Origin: Acidilobaceae archaeon
GTDB taxonomy: Archaea; Thermoproteota; Thermoprotei_A; Sulfolobales; Acidilobaceae
Assembly (NCBI GenBank): GCA_027039295.1
Contig: JALWEW010000124.1
Span: forward strand, 1-22,498
Direction of reading: 5' to 3'
DNA length: 22,498 nt
Shown: one piece after another, positions 7,105 through 14,152 of the stretch
Layout of the letters: the number at the start of each line of letters is the position of its first letter
Position numbering within the stretch: position 1 is the stretch's first letter
Notes under the pieces: model-generated
What the model was told of the DNA's origin: nothing
What the model saw: only the letters and a program-made list of their open reading frames with translations
Databases searched by the model: none
Translations under genes and position numbers: made by a program

Positions 7105-7986
7105 ATGGCGGTATTGGTTGATGAGAACACGAGGGTTATCGTTCAGGGTATAACTGGCCGCGAGGGCAGCTTCCATACGAAGCTAATGCTCGAGTATGGC
7201 ACCAAGATCGTTGCCGGTGTGACTCCCGGCAAGGGTGGCGCCGTCGTTCACGGCGTACCTGTATACGATACGATGGAGGAGGCCGTAGCCGAGCACCCCG
7301 AGGCCAATGCTAGTATAGTCTTCGTCCCAGCTAGGTTCGCCGCCGACGCCGTCTATGAGGCCATCGACGCTGGCATGAAGGTCGTCGTAGTGATAACGGA
7401 GCACATTCCCGTACACGAGACCCTAGAGTTCGTGAACTACGCTAAGAGAAAGGGCACGGTCATCATAGGCCCCAACTGCCCTGGCATAATATCTCCTGGC
7501 AAGACGAAAATAGGCATAATGCCCGGCCACGTCTTCGCGCCAGGCCCTGTGGGGATAGTCTCGAGGAGCGGGACACTCACCTACGAGATAGCCTATGCCC
7601 TGACGAGGGCGGGTCTAGGCCAGACAACAGCAATAGGCATAGGAGGCGACCCAGTGGTAGGCCTGACATTCACGGAGGCCATGGAACTCTTCGAGAAGGA
7701 CCCGGACACAAAGGCCCTGGTGCTGATAGGCGAGATAGGTGGCGACATGGAGGAGAGAGCCGCAATGATGGTGAAGGAGGGCCGCTTCACGAAGCCAGTC
7801 GTAGCCTTCGTTGCCGGCAGGACGGCTCCGCCAGGCAAGAGGATGGGCCACGCTGGCGCTATAATAATGATGGGCACAGGCACCTATGAGGGCAAGGTGA
7901 AGGCGCTGGAGGAGGCTGGCATAAGGGTTGCGAGGACGCCTATGGAGATACCCAAGCTAGTAAGGGAGGCGCTCGAACAGAAATAA
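7105..7986 (+). CDS. sucD: Succinyl-CoA synthetase alpha subunit
   Basis: The protein has 293 residues from ATG with a GGTGAGGT Shine-Dalgarno sequence upstream. The Rossmann CoA-binding domain opens with VQGITGREGSFH (13-24). NCPG (124-127) and SRSGTLTYE (153-161) are conserved in the family. The catalytic phosphohistidine is His249 in RMGHAGAI, preceded by the AGRTAPPGKR loop. The His carries phosphate between the alpha active site and the beta-subunit nucleotide site. Length matches bacterial and archaeal SucD. It is the second gene of the sucCD operon, and transcription should stop at the AT-rich palindrome just after the stop codon. Confidence 0.96.
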   Translation: MAVLVDENTRVIVQGITGREGSFHTKLMLEYGTKIVAGVTPGKGGAVVHGVPVYDTMEEAVAEHPEANASIVFVPARFAADAVYEAIDAGMKVVVVITEHIPVHETLEFVNYAKRKGTVIIGPNCPGIISPGKTKIGIMPGHVFAPGPVGIVSRSGTLTYEIAYALTRAGLGQTTAIGIGGDPVVGLTFTEAMELFEKDPDTKALVLIGEIGGDMEERAAMMVKEGRFTKPVVAFVAGRTAPPGKRMGHAGAIIMMGTGTYEGKVKALEEAGIRVARTPMEIPKLVREALEQK

Positions 7987-8004
7987 AAACTCTTTATAAA
8001 TTAT

Positions 8005-8016
8005 AAAAATATTTTT
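8005..8016. terminator. Bidirectional AT-rich terminator between sucD and the FBP gene
   Basis: AAAAATATTTTT is a perfect 12-nt palindrome within about 40 nt of very AT-rich sequence (7982-8024) in an otherwise GC-rich window. It supplies a T5 tract on both strands, so it can end sucD transcription rightward and FBP-gene transcription leftward. Archaeal termination relies on such oligo-T tracts. Confidence 0.65.
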
Positions 8017-8028
8017 AGTTATTACTCC

Positions 8029-9207
8029 TCAATCGTGCTCCGCTCCCGAGAGCTCCTCGCTCCTCTTTATCACGGGCTTGTAGCCTAGCTCGGCCTTGAC
8101 GAAGCGGTCCTTGAGCCTCTCTAGCACCTGTGGGAGCGTCGTGTACTCCATCTCCTCGGGGCCTAGGCGGTGCGGCATGAAGGGGCCGTGGCGCCTCATG
8201 TAGTCCGCTATGAACTGCGCTAGCCTCCTCGCCTCGTCGAATGCAGGGTCGTCGAAGAGATCGGCTGGGCCTATGAGGTTACCGTTGTGCACCTGGAACC
8301 CGAGGGCCACTATCCTCGGGGGACCGTCGAAGCGCGTGCACTTGGCGTCCTTCAGGCCCACCGGCATCAAGGGGCCGTGGTGGCTACCCCTCATCCAGCC
8401 CGCCACGAGGTGGGGGAAGCTAAACGGCTCCAGCACCTCGCCGACCGCGGGGAACCCGCTCTGCGCCCTCACGATGGCCACGGGATCGTCCTTGCCGACG
8501 TACTTACCCGCTATCAGGTTCAGCCTCTCACTGCTGACCACAGCGGCTATCTCATTGTCTCTCTTCCTGTAGACCCTCTTGATGACATACCTCCCCGGCG
8601 TGCCTATCAGGGCTAGGAGGTCGTAGAGCTCCTCGGGGGCGGCCAGCCTCACCATCTTGCCCTCGAATACATCCAGTACCTCGAACACAAAGCCATCATG
8701 CATACGCGGATCTATCACCAGCCCGGCAGTGTTGAATGGGTCAGCGAATATCTTGTAGAGGGGTAGGTTGAAAGCTCCCGGCTCCGTCTTATCAGCCATG
8801 AAGACCACTATGGGCTCGGCGGGCCTCTCGACGAACTCCATCTCAGCCACGCCGGGCCCGAGCCCCCTCACGTTACCACTGAAGGCGTCGCTGAGCAGAT
8901 CCTGGCCGGCGGCGTAGAGACCCAGCTCCTTGGCGACCTTCGTCGCCTCCTTGAATGCCTCCCAGGCCAGGCCGTGTATGTCAGGGCTATCAACGCCCTT
9001 ATAGTGAGTCATTATCAGTTGGAGGTCGTCGCCGACGTGTGTTACATAGAAGTCCTTTATGACACCCTTCTTCTTAGCCTCAGCTAGGACCCTCGAGGCC
9101 GCCAGTATCGTGTCAGGGTGAACCTTATGGTGGCCCGCCAGGCTCCCGATGTCAGCCTTTATAACACTAACTGTGACCTTCCTTCTCTCCTCCGACAAGG
9201 GTAGCAT
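8029..9207 (-). CDS. Fructose-1,6-bisphosphate aldolase/phosphatase (bifunctional, archaeal)
   Basis: The protein has 392 residues. Family marks are the metal-site opening VTVSVIKADIGSLAGHH, YVTHVGDDLQLIMTHYKG, ADKTEPGAFNLPLYKIF, DPFNTAGLVIDPRMHDGF and FDGPPRIVALGFQ. This enzyme both condenses triose phosphates to FBP and dephosphorylates FBP to fructose-6-phosphate. It makes gluconeogenesis one-directional in hyperthermophilic archaea. The frame stays open 82 codons further upstream, but that stretch overlaps the TATA box (9247-9255), is low in family similarity and is not part of the protein. GGAGGTG abuts the ATG at 9207, so TTG at 9198, nine bases on, is an equally good or better start. 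It converges on sucD. Confidence 0.95.
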   Translation of the reverse strand: MLPLSEERRKVTVSVIKADIGSLAGHHKVHPDTILAASRVLAEAKKKGVIKDFYVTHVGDDLQLIMTHYKGVDSPDIHGLAWEAFKEATKVAKELGLYAAGQDLLSDAFSGNVRGLGPGVAEMEFVERPAEPIVVFMADKTEPGAFNLPLYKIFADPFNTAGLVIDPRMHDGFVFEVLDVFEGKMVRLAAPEELYDLLALIGTPGRYVIKRVYRKRDNEIAAVVSSERLNLIAGKYVGKDDPVAIVRAQSGFPAVGEVLEPFSFPHLVAGWMRGSHHGPLMPVGLKDAKCTRFDGPPRIVALGFQVHNGNLIGPADLFDDPAFDEARRLAQFIADYMRRHGPFMPHRLGPEEMEYTTLPQVLERLKDRFVKAELGYKPVIKRSEELSGAEHD

Positions 9208-9246
9208 CACCTCCGCGGTGCTCCCGGTGTGGTTGATGCTCACGCA

Positions 9247-9255
9247 CTTATAATC
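9247..9255 (-). promoter_or_regulatory. TATA-like box for the FBP aldolase/phosphatase gene
   Basis: GATTATAAG on the minus strand is centred about 44 nt upstream of ATG 9207. Transcription would begin near 9225, leaving a short leader that ends in the GGAGGTG Shine-Dalgarno sequence (9208-9214). This shows that the longer open frame upstream is not translated. Confidence 0.6.
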
Positions 9256-9396
9256 ATTGTTCTCCGAGAGAGCGGAAATAAGCCTTGCTGGGAGGATCGC
9301 AGACTTGGTGGGCCGCTGACGCCCCCGGGGCGCGGGGGAGTGTGAGGCCGGCCCCTCCCGGCCTTCACTAAAGAACCCCGCTGCTCCTGATCGGGT

Positions 9397-10518
9397 ATGG
9401 GCGGTGTAGCCTTGAGTGAGAGAGGCTTCTCTGTTAGAATGATCACGCTCCACGCTGGCCGCGTTGAGTGGTGGGAGAGGCTGGGGGAGGTCGAGAACGC
9501 GGCGTACGCGCTACTAGAAGCCGTGGACACTGCTGCGGGGGAGGGACACCCCAGACCTGACTCCGTGAGGCTCACGTTGCCGCCCGCCCCCAGCCTCGAG
9601 GTAACCGCGGACCTGGCGGATGAGCTTGGGGAGCTCGCTGAGCGGGCCGGGGTGCTTGTGAATGCTGGCTACTACCCCAGCTCGACTGGCGACCTAGAGT
9701 CCCTCGTGAGGAGCACGGTCGTTGAGGGCGTCTACATCAGCCTCATGCTCGACGAGGCGTCCTGGGAGCAGGCCGGCCGCATAGCCAGGGCGGCCAACCT
9801 CGTTGCCGAGGAGGACCCACTCGCAGCAACGCGCTTTGGGGTCAACACGCTCGGCGCGCCCGTCGAGACACCCTTCTTCCCACTGAGCGCTTCCACGGGA
9901 CGGTCCCTGGTGAGCGTGGGCTTCACCTACCCCACCTACCTCTTGTCGGCCTACCTAAACAGGGGCCTCCCAGCGGTAGAGGACGCCATAGCCCGGGCGG
10001 GCTCCCTAGGCGAGAGACTCGCCGAGCGGGTAGCGAGACTCGTCGGCGCCGAAGCCTCGGGTGTGGACCTGAGCATAGCCCCTTGGATGGCCGACTCCAG
10101 CCTAGCGCTGGTCGAGGCCATCTCAGGTACAAGGCTGCCCGAGCCCGGCGTCGCGCTCGGGATATCTCTTGCTAACAGGGCCATAGCCAGGGCCTCGGAG
10201 AGGCTGAGTAGGACGCTGGGTTTCAACGAGGTCCAGCTGCCCGTAGCCGAGGACGCCAAGCTTAAGGCTAGGGTGAGCGAGGGCGACACGAGGGCTAGGG
10301 ACCTAGCGAGGCTCGCGGGGGCGTGCCTCGCAGGGCTTGACATGGTTGTTATACCATATGACGAGCAGGGAGCCGCGGGCCTGATCCTAGAGGTCGCCTC
10401 CTACGCCCTATCCAAGGGCAGGCCGCTTGGGGTAAGGCTAATACCGCTAGAGGGCGTTGAGGCCGGAGATAAGGTCTCCCTGGGCAGGTTCGGGGAGACG
10501 CCAGTCATCGACATCTAG
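9397..10518 (+). CDS. DUF711 family protein (PFL-like barrel)
   Basis: The protein has 373 residues. The opening (FSVRMITLHAG), the middle (TRFGVNTLGAPVETPFFPLS, then GVDLSIAPW) and the C-terminus ending in GRFGETPVIDI match the DUF711 family as I know it. Solved members of that family have a ten-stranded alpha/beta barrel related to glycyl-radical enzymes, but no reaction has been assigned that I know of. The canonical glycyl-radical loop is not evident near the C-terminus. The start could be ATG at 9397, where a weak TATA about 27 nt upstream would make it leaderless. TTG at 9412, five bases after GGCGGTG, is an alternative. A radical SAM gene follows within about 25 nt, so the two are probably co-transcribed. 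Confidence 0.75.
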   Translation: MGGVALSERGFSVRMITLHAGRVEWWERLGEVENAAYALLEAVDTAAGEGHPRPDSVRLTLPPAPSLEVTADLADELGELAERAGVLVNAGYYPSSTGDLESLVRSTVVEGVYISLMLDEASWEQAGRIARAANLVAEEDPLAATRFGVNTLGAPVETPFFPLSASTGRSLVSVGFTYPTYLLSAYLNRGLPAVEDAIARAGSLGERLAERVARLVGAEASGVDLSIAPWMADSSLALVEAISGTRLPEPGVALGISLANRAIARASERLSRTLGFNEVQLPVAEDAKLKARVSEGDTRARDLARLAGACLAGLDMVVIPYDEQGAAGLILEVASYALSKGRPLGVRLIPLEGVEAGDKVSLGRFGETPVIDI

Positions 10519-10531
10519 GGGCGCCGGAGCC

Positions 10532-10537
10532 GGTGGA
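10532..10537 (+). promoter_or_regulatory. Shine-Dalgarno GGTGGA deciding the radical SAM start
   Basis: GGTG at 10532-10535 is followed by six bases and ATG at 10542. The in-frame GTG at 10533 is part of the ribosome-binding core. Confidence 0.5.
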
Positions 10538-10541
10538 TGCT

Positions 10542-11582
10542 ATGCCGGAGCCGGGGATCCTCGGCTCTCCGGAGGTGGCACTCCTAACCCGCGGCCCCAT
10601 GGCCCGTGGCTGCGAGCTATGCTTCCCCGGGCTCAAGGCTGTCATATTCGTGACCGGCCTCTGCGATGACGGCTGCTATTACTGCCCCGTAAGCAGGGAG
10701 AGGCTGGGCAGGGACGTGCTCTACGTTAACGAGGAGAGGGTCTCTAGCGTTGAGGAGCTGCTGGTCGAGGTTTACAGGCAGGGCGCCATGGGGGCTAGCA
10801 TTACGGGCGGGGACCCCCTCATCCGCTTCGATCTAACGTTACGGGTAATCAGGGCCCTTAAGGAGAACTTCTCCGAGTCGTTCCATATTCACCTCTACAC
10901 CAGTGGGCGCTACGCCACGAAGCCGGCCCTCAAGGCGCTCGATAGGGCCGGCCTAGACGAGATAAGGTTCCACCCCACCAGGCCGGGCTTCGAGGAGAGG
11001 ATAGCCGACGCCGTCAAATACACCAGTATGAGCGTCGGCCTCGAGATACCCATCGCCCCCGGCCTCGAGGAGTGGGCAGTGAGGCTGATAGAATATAGCG
11101 ATAGGTTCGGGGCGGACTTCGTCAACCTCAATGAGATGGAGTTCGTGGAGCCGAACGCCGAGGCCCTGCTATTAAGGGGCTACGCGGAGGACCCCCGGAG
11201 GCCCCATACCGTGAAGGGCAGCCTAGAGGCCGCCCTGCGGGTCCTCGAGTGGGCCAGGCGTAACGTAACTATACCAGTCCACTTCTGCCCCGCCGCATAC
11301 AAGGACTCAATCCAGACGATCAACAGGCTCAAAAGGACCGCGCGCCTCGACAGGGCCTGGTTCGAGGAGGCTAGGGGCCCGCTCCTAGTGTGGGGCGAGA
11401 TAAGGCTGGGGGAGGAGAGAGTCCTGGCGCCCCCGCGGCCCGGTCTCATAGCCGCCTTAGCCGAGGAGGTCGGGGGCGAGGCCTATATATTAGAGGGCTA
11501 CCCGACCAGGGGTAGGAGGCCCATAACGCTACTCGAGAGAGTGTACCCGCCCCGGAGGGGGAGGCCCGACCTGCTAGGCTAG
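10542..11582 (+). CDS. Radical SAM protein, PFL-activating-enzyme-related (COG2108-like)
   Basis: The protein has 346 residues from ATG 10542. The radical SAM CX3CX2C is C41, C45 and C48 (CDDGCYYC). An extra CxxC (C24, C27) precedes it, and a later CPAAYKDSIQ motif holds another cysteine, so an auxiliary metal or Fe-S site is possible. GASITGGDPLIRFD provides the SAM-binding GGDP. The layout of CELCFPGLKAVIFVTGLC followed by YVNEERV matches archaeal proteins grouped as related to pyruvate formate-lyase activating enzyme. The substrate is unknown. It is coupled to the DUF711 gene, whose fold is PFL-like, making that protein a candidate partner (inference). Its last 9 nt overlap the convergent cdvB-like gene. 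Confidence 0.8.
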   Translation: MPEPGILGSPEVALLTRGPMARGCELCFPGLKAVIFVTGLCDDGCYYCPVSRERLGRDVLYVNEERVSSVEELLVEVYRQGAMGASITGGDPLIRFDLTLRVIRALKENFSESFHIHLYTSGRYATKPALKALDRAGLDEIRFHPTRPGFEERIADAVKYTSMSVGLEIPIAPGLEEWAVRLIEYSDRFGADFVNLNEMEFVEPNAEALLLRGYAEDPRRPHTVKGSLEAALRVLEWARRNVTIPVHFCPAAYKDSIQTINRLKRTARLDRAWFEEARGPLLVWGEIRLGEERVLAPPRPGLIAALAEEVGGEAYILEGYPTRGRRPITLLERVYPPRRGRPDLLG

Positions 11583-12419
11583 AGCCTCCCCCTGGGGCCT
11601 CCTTGGGGCTAGCTTTACCAGGCCCCTCCTCTCGAGGTGCCTTAGAGCCGCCCGGACGAGGGACGGGCTTAGTCCTAGCTCCTGCGCTGCCTTCTTGACG
11701 TTCAGCCTCCCCCCGTTAGCCTTAATGTACTCTATCAGCCTAGCGGCGGCCTCCTCTATATCGACTTCCACCTCGCTGGCCTCCCGGGGCTCCTCGGGTA
11801 GCAGCCTACTTACATCCTCGCTGGCCTCCCTAACGGCCTGCCTCAGCACGTTCTTGGCCTCTGGGACTAAATCTAGTATCCCCTTGGTGTCTAGGCCCTG
11901 CACTTGTATACCCGGCATTGAGTATAGCCTCTCTATCTCCTCGCGTATGGACGCGATCTGCACTGCCAGCTCGGGGCTCACATTGGATAGGTAGGGGCTC
12001 ACGCTCCTGAGCACGGCCACCACGGGGCCTAGGGCCTTCACGGCCTCCTCGGTCGTCTTCGCGGTCCTTATCCTGGTCACTGCTAGCTTCAGCAGCTTGG
12101 ACACGAGGCTGAGTGCCTTGACTATGTTCTTCTTTAGCGCCACCTCAGCGGCGAGTAGCTCGGCAGTCTCGCGGTCCCCCTCCTTGACTGATCTGACTAT
12201 AGCGTCGTAGGTCTCTTTGATCTCCATTGCAACCATTTCCTTTACCTGCTCTATCTCCATCCTCTTATACTCGAGATTAGCCATAACACTATCATAGTCA
12301 GCATAGTCATCGGCCACTCCTAGGCCGACACCACTGGTCACATCAGATGCCGCTCTAGCATCCCATACCGCCTGCGAAGCATCCCTCCCCAGGATCCTTC
12401 TGATTATGCCTACAACCAC
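11574..12419 (-). CDS. ESCRT-III-like protein with C-terminal winged helix (CdvB type)
   Basis: The protein has 281 residues from GTG 12419. The frame is open to GTG 12500, but that site has neither a Shine-Dalgarno sequence nor a TATA box, while GGGGTG lies 8 nt before 12419. From about residue 47 a long helical Snf7/ESCRT-III core runs through AIVRSVKEGDRETAELL, VALKKNIVKALSLVSKL and VAVLRSVSPYLSNVSPELA. A short proline segment SRLLPEEP occupies the MIM2 position of Sulfolobus CdvB. The C-terminus is a winged helix (AARLIEYIKANGGRLNVKKA onward) like the CdvB domain that binds CdvA. ESCRT-III polymers constrict the membrane in crenarchaeal division and vesicle budding. cdvA and cdvC are not adjacent. 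Between the N-terminal helix and the core is a glycine/aspartate-rich linker. Confidence 0.85.
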   Translation of the reverse strand: MVVGIIRRILGRDASQAVWDARAASDVTSGVGLGVADDYADYDSVMANLEYKRMEIEQVKEMVAMEIKETYDAIVRSVKEGDRETAELLAAEVALKKNIVKALSLVSKLLKLAVTRIRTAKTTEEAVKALGPVVAVLRSVSPYLSNVSPELAVQIASIREEIERLYSMPGIQVQGLDTKGILDLVPEAKNVLRQAVREASEDVSRLLPEEPREASEVEVDIEEAAARLIEYIKANGGRLNVKKAAQELGLSPSLVRAALRHLERRGLVKLAPRRPQGEALA

Positions 12420-12562
12420 CCCTAGAGCACCCCGTTTACCTCCTACTCCGAGAGTACTATCTGGGACCCTGAGGGTATGGGAGGGCTCGCGGAGTAACAC
12501 GAGGGGCCTACGCCCGTGACACCATGGGAAGCCGCGGGCCCGTGGTGCTCGGAGGGCGGCAC

Positions 12563-13204
12563 TTAGGGGTAGATCCTCTTGCCGAGGGCCTTGTAGCCGT
12601 TATCATAGATCTCTCTTACATGCATGATGACCGCCGGGTACCACGGGTGGCTCCTACGGCCCTCGGGCACAGCATGCATGAGGTCGTGGACCCTGTTAAC
12701 GTACTCGTATATCTCACCGCTATCATAAATCTCCACGTCAACACGCAACTCATAGGCGCCCCTGTCGGGCGGTAGAAGTATGCCGAGCGACGCCTCCCCA
12801 GTCGCCTTAAGGTTCACCCATGTGTGCCCCCTGCTCATTATGTGTGACGCCAGTGTGAGGGGATCCGCTTTTTCTATATTATAAACATATTCCAGGAGGA
12901 ACTCGGTCGCAGCCCTTAGGGCCTCGGGTCCTCGGCCCCAGTACCTGTCTTCCAGCGCCCTAAGCTCCTCTAGGGCCTCGCCGAGGTACTGTGGTCTGAC
13001 CATGAAAGTCACCATGAAAGGCGCCACATTGGGGCCCGCGGGCCCGCATGTGGCCAGCATTGGTGATAGGAGGGTGGCAGCCTCTATTAACTCGCATCTG
13101 ACCTCGTCGAAGTTCCGAGTTCTGGCGAGTCTCTCCACGAGCCTTCTCCGGGCATAGAAGAAGTCATCCAAGAACCTCTGGAATGCCTCCCCGCCAGCCC
13201 CCAA
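12563..13204 (-). CDS. Unrecognised conserved-looking protein, 213 residues
   Basis: I do not recognise this protein. The start is TTG at 13204, after GGAGGTGGTGGAGG. It begins with about 45 helical residues. These are followed by a strand-like MLATCGPAGPNVAPFMV, a helical stretch with RALEDRYWGRGPEALRAATE, and a beta-rich C-terminal half: RGHTWVNLKATGEASLGILL, YELRVDVEIYDSGEIYEYV, a charged HDLMHAVPEGRRS loop and a final VIMHVREIY strand. The alternation loosely recalls FMN-binding split barrels of the pyridoxamine-phosphate-oxidase type, but the resemblance is too weak to name. There are no membrane segments or metal clusters. It sits 144 nt before the ESCRT-III gene on the same strand, so co-transcription is possible but unproven. 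Confidence 0.6.
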   Translation of the reverse strand: MGAGGEAFQRFLDDFFYARRRLVERLARTRNFDEVRCELIEAATLLSPMLATCGPAGPNVAPFMVTFMVRPQYLGEALEELRALEDRYWGRGPEALRAATEFLLEYVYNIEKADPLTLASHIMSRGHTWVNLKATGEASLGILLPPDRGAYELRVDVEIYDSGEIYEYVNRVHDLMHAVPEGRRSHPWYPAVIMHVREIYDNGYKALGKRIYP

Positions 13205-13278
13205 CCTCCACCACCTCCACTAGCTCTTGGCCGCCAGGCTAATAGCCTCGCATCCCCACGCCCTTGTGGGGGGCGGCA

Positions 13279-13650
13279 ATGGCACTTGAATGGGTGAAGC
13301 GTGGAAGGAGGACCCTGCCAGGGGGAGGGCTGGGGGCCAGGCTTGTCGGCGGCCTGCTGGGCGCTATAGGCTACGCGCTGAGCCCGCTTAGCTGGTGGAA
13401 CGATCCAGTCGTGAACATACCCCTGGCGCTTCTCTTCGCGGCCCTCCTCCACAGGTACGCTGGCGTAAGGCCTGACCTAGGCTTCGCTGTGGGCTACTGG
13501 ACCACAAACACCGCCGGGATCCTCATGTTATTCCTAGGCGGCAACCTCTCGCTTAGGGGGCGGCTGGGAAGGCGTGGCCTCGCCGTTAGCCTAGCGGCCT
13601 CGACCGCATACACTATAGCGGCCGTACTCGTCTACAGGTTCATGGGCTGA
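13279..13650 (+). CDS. Small integral membrane protein, four predicted helices
   Basis: The protein has 123 residues from ATG 13279, which has GGGGGGCGG immediately upstream; TTG 13264 is less likely. There are four hydrophobic stretches: ARLVGGLLGAIGYALSPL, VVNIPLALLFAALLHRY, LGFAVGYWTTNTAGILMLFL and LAVSLAASTAYTIAAVLVYR. Arginine-rich loops (WVKRGRRTLPGG, RGRLGRRG) lie between or before them, and the positive-inside rule would put them in the cytoplasm. There is no signal peptide or catalytic motif. The conserved-looking SWWNDPVVNIPLA suggests a family of crenarchaeal membrane proteins of unknown function. It is alone on its strand here, and its end overlaps the convergent dUTPase-family gene by 11 nt. 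Confidence 0.65.
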   Translation: MALEWVKRGRRTLPGGGLGARLVGGLLGAIGYALSPLSWWNDPVVNIPLALLFAALLHRYAGVRPDLGFAVGYWTTNTAGILMLFLGGNLSLRGRLGRRGLAVSLAASTAYTIAAVLVYRFMG

Positions 13651-14137
13651 ACGACTCCCGGGCGCCCTCCCCGAGGTAGGCCCCCCTATAGAGGCTCGCT
13701 GGCAACTCCTCGAGCCTCGCTATGACGAGCTGGGCTATACGGGCCCCCAACTCGACTTCTACTCCATGCACGTTATACACAACCAGCAGGGCCGCACCCC
13801 GCCCCCTGTAGCCCGGATCCCACACGGCGCATGAGAGCTGGGCGCCCATCCTGAGTAGGCTACTGCGGGGAAAGCATAGCCCCACGGCCCAGCTAGGGAT
13901 CCGCACCTCCTCCCTGAACCGCACCCTGTAGGCCCCGGGCTCGAGCCTGCACAGGCCGGAGGGGCACTCCAGCCTCACGCCCCGGGGCACGCGGCGCTCC
14001 GCCCTACCCAGGAAGCCGGGCTCCCCGAATTCCTCCACGTAGTCGAGTGTTAGGTCCACGCCGGCCGGCTGCTCGGAGGAGGAGTCCAAGACGCCGACTA
14101 CGCCATCAACCACTATCCTACGGCCGCTGAGGAACAT
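13640..14137 (-). CDS. dUTPase/dCTP-deaminase family protein
   Basis: The protein has 165 residues from ATG 14137. Family motifs are QPAGVDLTLDYVE, PRSSLLRMGAQL, AVWDPGYRGRGAALLVVYN and GARIAQLVIARLEE, ending in YRGAYLGEG. The Asp-Pro-Gly-Tyr-Arg-Gly core fits the shared dUTPase/Dcd trimer fold. In dCTP deaminases a catalytic Glu follows this core (the TIEV/TLEL segment). Here that position reads ALLVV with no acidic residue, so dCTP deamination looks unlikely, and dUTP hydrolysis or a non-catalytic role is more probable. dUTPase keeps uracil out of DNA, important because archaeal B-family polymerases stall on it. It is the last gene of the prs, Trm-G10, RNase Z run, 15 nt after RNase Z. Confidence 0.75.
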   Translation of the reverse strand: MFLSGRRIVVDGVVGVLDSSSEQPAGVDLTLDYVEEFGEPGFLGRAERRVPRGVRLECPSGLCRLEPGAYRVRFREEVRIPSWAVGLCFPRSSLLRMGAQLSCAVWDPGYRGRGAALLVVYNVHGVEVELGARIAQLVIARLEELPASLYRGAYLGEGARESFSP

Positions 14138-14152
14138 CGGGGGCCCCAGGGG

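Noticed and set aside
8029..9207. Classical fructose-bisphosphatase or class I/II aldolase
   Set aside because: The VIKADIGSLAGHH opening and DKTEPGAFNLP motif are specific to the bifunctional archaeal enzyme.
9208..9453. 82-codon N-terminal extension of the FBP aldolase/phosphatase frame
   Set aside because: It contains the gene's TATA box (9247-9255), lacks family similarity, and the Shine-Dalgarno GGAGGTG is next to the internal start.
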